The notes below the pieces were generated by a model, which saw only the letters and a list, made by a program, of their open reading frames with translations, had not been told where the DNA came from and made no database searches. Source: Chloromonas sp. AAM2 (Eukaryota; Chlorophyta; Chlorophyceae; Chlamydomonadales; Chlamydomonadaceae). From it: DNA of 14,535 bases. How positions within the stretch are numbered: the stretch's first letter is position 1; each line of letters begins with the position of its first letter. The stretch is taken from positions 1 through 14,535 of the forward strand of contig QAXH01002574.1 of assembly GCA_004335635.1 (NCBI GenBank). Reading direction: 5' to 3'. A program made the position numbers and the translations under genes. Shown here piece by piece: positions 8,792-14,535 of the stretch.

Positions 8792-8864
8792 TGGCTATCA
8801 CCACACGGGACACCTTCGTAAGCGCCGTGTTAGCAAAGATAACAATGTCAACTGGTGATAGCCA
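8792..8864. repeat. 12-bp perfect inverted repeat
   Basis: TGGCTATCACCA at 8792-8803 is matched by TGGTGATAGCCA at 8853-8864, its exact reverse complement, with a 49-base loop. A transcript could form a stem-loop. No gene is supported around it. Confidence 0.85.
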
Positions 8865-9342
8865 ATTCCAATCATTTAGGCGGCCATCTTTTGCCATGTG
8901 ACATCACTTCGTGGCCCATTCAAGGGCTGCACTCGAGAGAAAGTGCAAGAGAAAGTGGAACTGGCATATTAAAAGTGTGCCAAACGTGCTCAGAATGCTT
9001 AAACCATGTCAAGACACTGCAATGCCACGAAAACTTCATTCGGAATCAACTGTTAGCCGTCTCTGCCAAACTCTGAACTAGTTTCTCTTTGCCAATTCAA
9101 TCAATAGTCAGGGGAGCATGGGACGGCCTATCACATTTCAGCTAGTGTGTCGAAATTAACTTGTGTCAAAGCAAATAAGTGTAATAAGTGTTTAAATCAG
9201 GGAAGCCGTCACAGGACATGGTTTAGGATGTGTACCGCTCTGACCCACCCTGTGCGAGGAACAATCAAACTTGCGTGCACCAGCTGCTTTTATCATTGTA
9301 CAGCTACGTGACTTTGGATGTAGCCCACAGCCCACACCAGGA

Positions 9343-9372
9343 CCAAAAGATGTTTGCCAGTGCTGGGACATT
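9343..9372 (+). repeat. Dispersed motif copy d, diverged
   Basis: CCAAAAGATGTTTGCCAGTGCTGG and GACAT: the same order of A tract, GTTTGCCAGT and GCTGGGACA as in copies a to c, with substitutions. Confidence 0.5.
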
Positions 9373-9951
9373 TCTCAGCAGTAAGCAAAGACGCTTTGAA
9401 AGGTTGAGATTAGACAGGGTTGTGGCATGCCAGCCACTTGTTGTGTGACCTGACAAACATCCATGGCCCTCATCTCATGCATGGCTTGCTAGCTTCAGCA
9501 GAGTTCTTGATGTATAACAAACAGAACTGCTGATACATATAAACGTTTTTACCTGCTGGTATCCTGATTGGATTGCATCAAACATCTGTTTTTTGTCTGT
9601 TGGTGTGGCCATGGTCGGATCGTGGTCGGTTCGTCGTGGTCGGAGTAATACTTGTAATTTGGAGGAAAGCTGACACCCCCGTTCAAACTTGTTTTGAAGG
9701 CATTTGAGCTTGTTGGGATGGCCAGCATGCATTGACTTGTTCACTGTCATGCAAGCGCCACACATGGTGTGCTAAGGCGCAGCAGCACACCTGCCTGCTC
9801 GGGTGTGCCAGCACCACCTGGCCTGTTTACTCCCCTGAGTGCAAGCGTGTCAGGACAGCCGCACTGGTCCACGGAGTGGTGTCGCATTTCTCAATTGTGA
9901 ATAGCTATGCAAATTGTGCTATGCTCTGGTTTGTGTGCAGTTGAAGCCGCC

Positions 9952-12503
9952 ATGTCCGCTCCTAGGGGTAAGCAGGGCTCTGGCTCTGGCCGAGCCATGC
10001 TAGCCTCCGCTCTTGCCACCGCCGCTGCAAGCAACCCCGCAACCTCGACCGTCCAGCCCACCTCCACTCCTGCCAACACGTCAGCCAAAGCCTCACCTGC
10101 CGCAGCTGCTTACAGCACCAAGCGCCCTGGCGCTCTAGCTGCTTCACCTGCCCAGCCAGCAGGCAGGGGTGCCAATTGGGAGGCCCTAGCACGGGCTGCC
10201 GCTGAGAACGGCTTGAATCCCGCCCACGTCTTCATGCATGCCATGGACCACATCAAAGCTGACCGGGAGGCAGATGCGATCTACAACCGCGCTGCTGCCT
10301 TGTATGAGTCGGGGCAGTGGAAGGCGAGTGAGAAACTCATGCGGCAGGTGGTGGAGATGAGGACGGAGCTGCTGGGGAAGGAGCATCCAGGGACGCTGGA
10401 GTGCATCAGCAATCTTGCGGTTTGCATCAGCAAGCAAGGCAAGGCTAAGACAGCTGAAGCCATGCAACAGGAAGTGCTAGCAGTCAGGCAGCGAACCCTG
10501 GGGCCCAAGCATCCAGATACGCTGGAGGTCCTCAACCACCTGGCTGTCTGCCTGCACGATCAGCATAGGTTTGCCGAAGCTGAGAAGTTGCAGCGGGAAG
10601 TGTTGGCAGGGCGGATGCAAGTGCTGGGTCCGAACCATCGCGACACGTTGGAATCGATTAACAACCTTGCAACATGCGTTGGTAACCAGGGTTCAGATGA
10701 CGGCGAGGCAATGCAGAGGGAGGCGCTCGAACTCAGGAAGCGCCAACTTGGCGCCGACCATCCAGATACGCTGCAGTCAATCACCGATCTGTGTGCCTGC
10801 CTCGCAAACGTGGGCAAGCACACTGACGCCGAGCCCATGCGCCGCGGTGTCCTGGAAGCCAGGCTGCGTCAACTCGGCCCACAACACGCAGACACGCTCG
10901 CAGCAATGTTCTTCTTGGGAATGTGCTTGAGCAGCCAGGGCCGCCATGCAGCTGCGCTGCCGTACTTGCGTGATGCGTTGGAGGGAAGGCTGCGCGTGCT
11001 TGGTTTGAAGCACCCAGAAACTTTGCAGTCCATCAGGCGCCTGTCTGTGTGCTACAGCGAGCTGGGGAAGTATGCTGAGGCCGAGCCCCTTTGCCGGAAC
11101 GCTTTGAAGACCAGCGAGCGCATGCTCGGTGCAGATCACCCAGACACGCTCAAGTGCATGGCCAACCTCGCTGCATGTCTCGGCAACCAGGGAAAGCACA
11201 TGGAAGACGAGAAGTTGTCGCGGTCTTTTCTGGAGGCTAAGCAGCGTTTGATGGGACCGGATCACCAGGAAACCCTAGTCGCACGCGACCGGCTGGCGCT
11301 TTGTCTAGACAACATGGGACAGCACAGCGTAGCAGTGACGCTGCGTCGCAAAACGCTGGACGACATGAAACGCGTCCTCGGGCGCGACCACAACAGCACA
11401 CTGGAGAGCATGGCCGACTTTGCTTACTGCTACTTCAAGGTGCGGATGAAGAGATATTACAGCACATATTATTACAATCGCAGTACTTTTTGATATAGCA
11501 TTAGGGGTATAAACTACAGCAAAGACCAGATGTAACAGAGGTTGAACGCTAGCAAGAGACTGTGACAAGGCTAGATACCGTCCTGAGAAACCAAAGGAAA
11601 CGAACTTGTGCCCACGCGTCCCACTTATCTGCATCTGCATATGCAGTGCATGGCCACGTGCACAGCATTGCTTTGCCGTTGCCACGCAGAAAGGCAACTT
11701 CGCCGCGGCCGCAATCCTGTTCCAGGAAGCGCTGGAGGGCCGGCGGCGCACGGGCGGCAGCAACCACGAGCTGACGATCGGCATGATGTACAGCCTGGCC
11801 TTCTGCCAGTGCGAGCTGGGACAGCATGCCAAGGCCGTGTCGCTGCACACCACAGCGCTGCGACTGCGGGAGAGCACCGTTGGCAGCGGCCACAGGGACT
11901 GTCTAATGTGAGGTGCTGGATTGTAATTCTTGTCTTGTCGTGTCGTGTCGCGCATGCACTTTGTACTTTAGGCATCTTTACCAAACTGCTCAACGGCGTG
12001 TGAGCGAGCATGCAAAAGATGTCAGGCAGACGTCAGGCGGTATCTTGTGTAGTGCGCACTGCTACCAATTTTCATGTCACTCGAGAGTGATGCGTCAACA
12101 ATGATGCTGTGTCGGCAGGCCAGTCACTCGGCCACACCTGGCAGGGTGCAGGACACAAATGTGTTAGTTCACCTGGCAGAGCACACGACAGGAAGTGCTG
12201 GCGGCAGACAGTTGTGCATCTGGTACTCATTTGCTGTAGCTGACAATCCTTTTGCATTGCCCCTATCTTTGCAGGTCTCAGTGCATGCTGGGCCACACCC
12301 TCATGTGCATGGGCAAGCCGCACGACGCCCAGTCCGTGCTCGGCCCGGCCCTGGACCTGTCTCTCGAGTCCCTGGGGTGGCAGGACGAGGTGACCAGCGG
12401 CATCCTGTTGCGGCTCATGGAGTGCCTCAAGGCGCAGGGCAAGCAGCGGGAGCTCGCCGCGTTGGCCAAGCGCATTTTCTCAGCGGTCGACTCTGGGAAG
12501 TAG
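9952..12503 (+). CDS. Kinesin-light-chain-type TPR repeat protein, three exons
   Basis: Probable protein-binding scaffold; partner and process unknown. Exons 9952-11439, 11690-11907 and 12275-12503 give 1935 nt, 644 residues plus TAG. The introns are GT-AG, phases 0 and 2, joining YCYFK to KGNFA and restoring an AT|G methionine. The first 75 or so residues are Ala/Ser/Thr/Pro-rich and probably disordered. From about residue 124 to the end run some twelve units of 41-42 residues with the pattern LG-x-x-HPDTL-x-x-x-x-x-LAxC-x-x-x-QGK-x-x-EAE. This pattern is known from kinesin light chains and many TPR_12-type proteins. The heptad coiled coil of true kinesin light chain is absent, so it is probably not one. 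The start at 9952 is preferred for its GCCGCCATG context; an in-frame ATG at 9907 would add 15 residues but may be intronic. The stop codon lies in a tandem repeat. Confidence 0.88.
11440..11689 (+). other. TPR gene intron 1 (GT-AG, 250 nt)
   Basis: It begins GTGCGG and ends GCCACGCAG. The reading frame stays open for 17 more codons into the intron before a TGA at 11491, and a TGTAA word follows at 11531-11535. Retention of the intron would give a shorter protein ending within the ninth TPR unit plus a basic, tyrosine-rich tail. Confidence 0.85.
11908..12274 (+). other. TPR gene intron 2 (GT-AG, 367 nt)
   Basis: It begins GTGAGG and ends ATCTTTGCAG. The split codon AT|G reads through to SQCMLGHTL, completing the eleventh TPR unit. 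No other feature is seen within it. Confidence 0.88.
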
Positions 12504-13120
12504 CCAAGACTGTTAGGACAAGACTCGCTCTTTCAGTTCAGAGTCGGCAGATTACTTTATACAAGTAGCCAAGGCAATGCTTGGCCAGCACTGCATCGAA
12601 CTTCAGCGTGTTTTGCATGGCGTGCATATTGGCCCCCCTGGTTTAATATCTGTGTACAGAAGTAGCCAGGATGGCTGTTTCGAACAGGTAGATTGCGACT
12701 CTCTGTATGCTAACGATGTTGCCAGCGCATGTTCGCTGTGGTGGCCGCTGGGAAGTAGCCAAGACCCGCTAGGATAGCTGTTCAGAGTAGGTTACTGGTA
12801 ACTTGCTGCGTACAAGTAGCCAAGACCCGCTAGGATAGCTGTTCAGAGCAGGTTACTGGTAACTTGCTGCGTACAAGTAGCCAAGGCTCCTAACAAGTCA
12901 AAGGTTGGTCAGGATGGTATTCAAGCTTGTCTTTTGCATGGTTGCTAACGTTCACGTGCTGTCATCAAGGATGGTTGTTCAGAGTTGGTAAAGTAGGTTG
13001 TGATTCTGGCGTGATGTGCAGTGGCTATTGATGGGTTCAGAGGTATTGGTCCACCCCCGAGGTGTACGAAGTCGACCCACGTGTAGAGTAGGTAGATTGG
13101 CGCATACAAATAGCCATGGC
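12498..13120 (+). repeat. AAGTAGCCAAG minisatellite starting at the TPR stop codon
   Basis: The word AAGTAGCC recurs at 12498, 12563, 12660, 12753, 12814 and 12875, with a degenerate trace near 13106. The copies at 12753-12813 and 12814-12874 are 61-bp units differing at one base. They start AAGTAGCCAAGACCCGCTAG and contain GTTCAGAG and GGTTACTGGTAACTTGC. The outer copies are diverged and spaced 65, 97 and 93 bp. The first AAG-TAG is the last lysine codon and stop of the TPR gene, so the array starts inside the coding sequence and fills the presumed 3' untranslated region. Confidence 0.9.
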
Positions 13121-13758
13121 GCGTAGCCAAGTGAAGGGTTGGTAAAACCGGTTTCCGACTTTGCCTCTAACTCAATTTCTGTTCGTTTCATACCCGCTTC
13201 CCTGGGGGCAGTGGTGAAGGGAGGTTACAACGGCGTTACAACGGTTGCATACAGATGTGTGGCCTTGCTTGGAAGGTCGATCTGGGATGTGAAACTTTTC
13301 AATTTGTGCATGGTCGACCTCAGCCAGTACTTCCCTCAGGTTTAGGGTTAAGGTGGTAGCATGGTTATCTCTGACCACATGTTCTCCATGCGTTGTTCTA
13401 CATTTCAAGGAGACAGCCTGGCGCATATCACGTTGTCATCTAACGGCGATTACTCATTATTCCTGCATTCAACAAATGTTCTGCATCGCATATGTTCTAC
13501 ACCGGATGATATTCAGGCTGCTTGACCTTCTCTTGTTGCACCAGATGATTTCAGGTGCTGGTATGAACCTGAACCCCCAGGGTTTGTGATGATGGCTTAT
13601 GGCCAAGGATACCAGGCGCTGCGTCTGATGGGTGTTGGTTGCAAACATTGGAAAAACCAGTAGCGCACCCAATCTGAATCAACAACTCGCCTGCAACTTG
13701 TAGCAATGGCCTTCCAGCAACCTATTGATCCTAATTCATGCATGATGACTCGGGAAAA

Positions 13759-13843
13759 TCACATGAGGAGAGGGATTCCAACCCGTCCAACCTGCAAGTG
13801 AAGGGGATTGCGACACACCTGGAGATACTATCCTGACCGCAAA
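13759..13843 (+). repeat. Diverged dispersed repeat shared with lipase introns 2 and 7
   Basis: The segment contains TCACATGAGG and GAGGGATTCCAA (shared with 1483-1507), CAACCCGTCCAAC (shared with one change at 4646-4658) and TATCCTGACCGCAAA (identical at 4711-4725). The order is kept where two blocks occur together, with different spacing. It is likely an old interspersed element. Confidence 0.55.
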
Positions 13844-14421
13844 CCTCGTTAGACCCAACCTCACATGCCTGCCAACCAGTACACAGCGGGCACGACTGCC
13901 GAAATCAATCAGATTGCAAACATGCGCAGAGGAATTCATCTCGGCTGGGTTCAACCAGTGATTGGCTCAGCAGCCATACACAAATCATGGATGCTCGTAC
14001 ATCAGCACGACCATGCACTTATGTCCACATTGCACGGCCTACCAACCAAAATCAATCAACAGGGTTGAGCACACTTCAAGTATCAATGGCGAAGTAAGCT
14101 GCCGAATTATGTGTGGGTTTTGTGTTGAGCCAAGCACCGGCTGAATGCACAGCCCTGAACAATGCAAGGTGCATGTCGAGTGGAGTCGTCGGCGCACATC
14201 ACACTTCGCAGCAAGGCAGACTCTATCAAGGGGTGTCATGGTGCATGACTGATACCTCTGGCAGTCCAATAGCAATCACATGGCCCAAAACAAAAAGTCA
14301 GTGTGCCCAATGTGGTGTGAAGAAGGAGCCAGGAACATACATGGAACATGGCATGCACGAGTGTTCTCAAGTGTTCCCAAGTTGGCGCCTGAACGAAGCG
14401 ACCAGACTCGGATGCATCATG

Positions 14422-14513
14422 CTGGCTGGCATCCTCTGCGTCATGCATGCCCGTCGCCCATCCTTCTCTGGCTGGCATCCTCCTGCGTCATGCATGCCCG
14501 TCGCTTCACCCAG
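14422..14513 (+). repeat. 46-bp tandem duplication near the right edge
   Basis: Two units, 14422-14467 and from 14468 on, both begin CTGGCTGGCATCCTC and contain TGCGTCATGCATGCCCGTCG. They differ by one inserted C and in the last bases. The second unit ends near 14513. Confidence 0.88.
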
Positions 14514-14535
14514 CCCAAACCCTTCTCCTTGCTAC

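Larger units (their letters stand above)
8532..9951. other. Intergenic and presumed upstream region of the TPR gene
   Basis: No gene is supported. It contains the 8792-8864 inverted repeat and a diverged fourth copy of the dispersed motif at 9343-9372. The last part carries a possible 3' splice site TTTGTGTGCAG ending at 9940, only 11 bases before the chosen TPR start codon. An intron in the 5' untranslated region is therefore possible. No TATA box stands out. Confidence 0.45.
13121..14535. other. Right flank, no supported gene
   Basis: Short open frames on both strands (for example 13139-13345 plus and 13172-13426 minus) have no recognisable motif and no partner exons. The stretch contains a dispersed repeat also seen in lipase introns 2 and 7, and a 46-bp duplication near the right edge. 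A single TTTAGGG word at 13341 is not an array. Confidence 0.5.

Noticed and set aside
10264..12503. True kinesin light chain
   Set aside because: The TPR units are of this type, but the N-terminal heptad coiled coil for heavy-chain binding is replaced by an Ala/Ser/Pro-rich segment, and there are about twice the usual number of units.
13341..13347. TTTAGGG telomere-type word
   Set aside because: Only one full unit is present, which is expected by chance.

Overview
The window looks like nuclear DNA from a eukaryote, most likely a microalga of the green-algal type. The clearest sign is that both confident genes can be read only after removing introns. The splice phases match at every junction, and the resulting proteins are complete. 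The DNA is of intermediate GC. It is rich in CATG/TGCA words, carries microsatellites and minisatellites, and the coding exons lean towards G/C in third codon positions. The exact lineage cannot be fixed from sequence reading alone.

Layout. (1) 1-789: repeat-rich left flank with a 98-bp direct repeat, a 9-bp array and a perfect 30-bp palindrome; no gene recognised. (2) 790-5902, plus strand: a ten-exon gene for a 294-residue monoacylglycerol-lipase-type alpha/beta hydrolase with oxyanion HG, GHSMGG serine, aspartate and histidine all in place. Two of its nine introns appear to start with GC instead of GT. Its introns carry a 42-bp tandem repeat, a 21-bp repeat and a (TAC)19 microsatellite. 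(3) 5903-9951: about 4 kb of mostly non-coding, repeat-bearing DNA. It holds four copies of a short dispersed motif, an (AC)11 tract, and one weak candidate for an 80-residue two-exon gene at 8074-8531. (4) 9952-12503, plus strand: a three-exon gene for a 644-residue protein with an Ala/Ser/Pro-rich N-terminus followed by about twelve kinesin-light-chain-type 42-residue TPR units. (5) 12504-14535: a minisatellite that begins at the TPR stop codon, then DNA with no supportable gene, a dispersed repeat and a 46-bp duplication at the right edge.

The two main genes lie on the same strand about 4 kb apart, and nothing suggests a shared pathway. The lipase would release fatty acid from monoacylglycerols or related esters. 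The TPR protein is a probable protein-binding scaffold of unknown partner. The most unusual shared feature is that the stop codon of each gene lies inside the first unit of a tandem repeat array that continues into the 3' flank. No prokaryotic operon, CRISPR array, tRNA, rRNA or defence system was seen.
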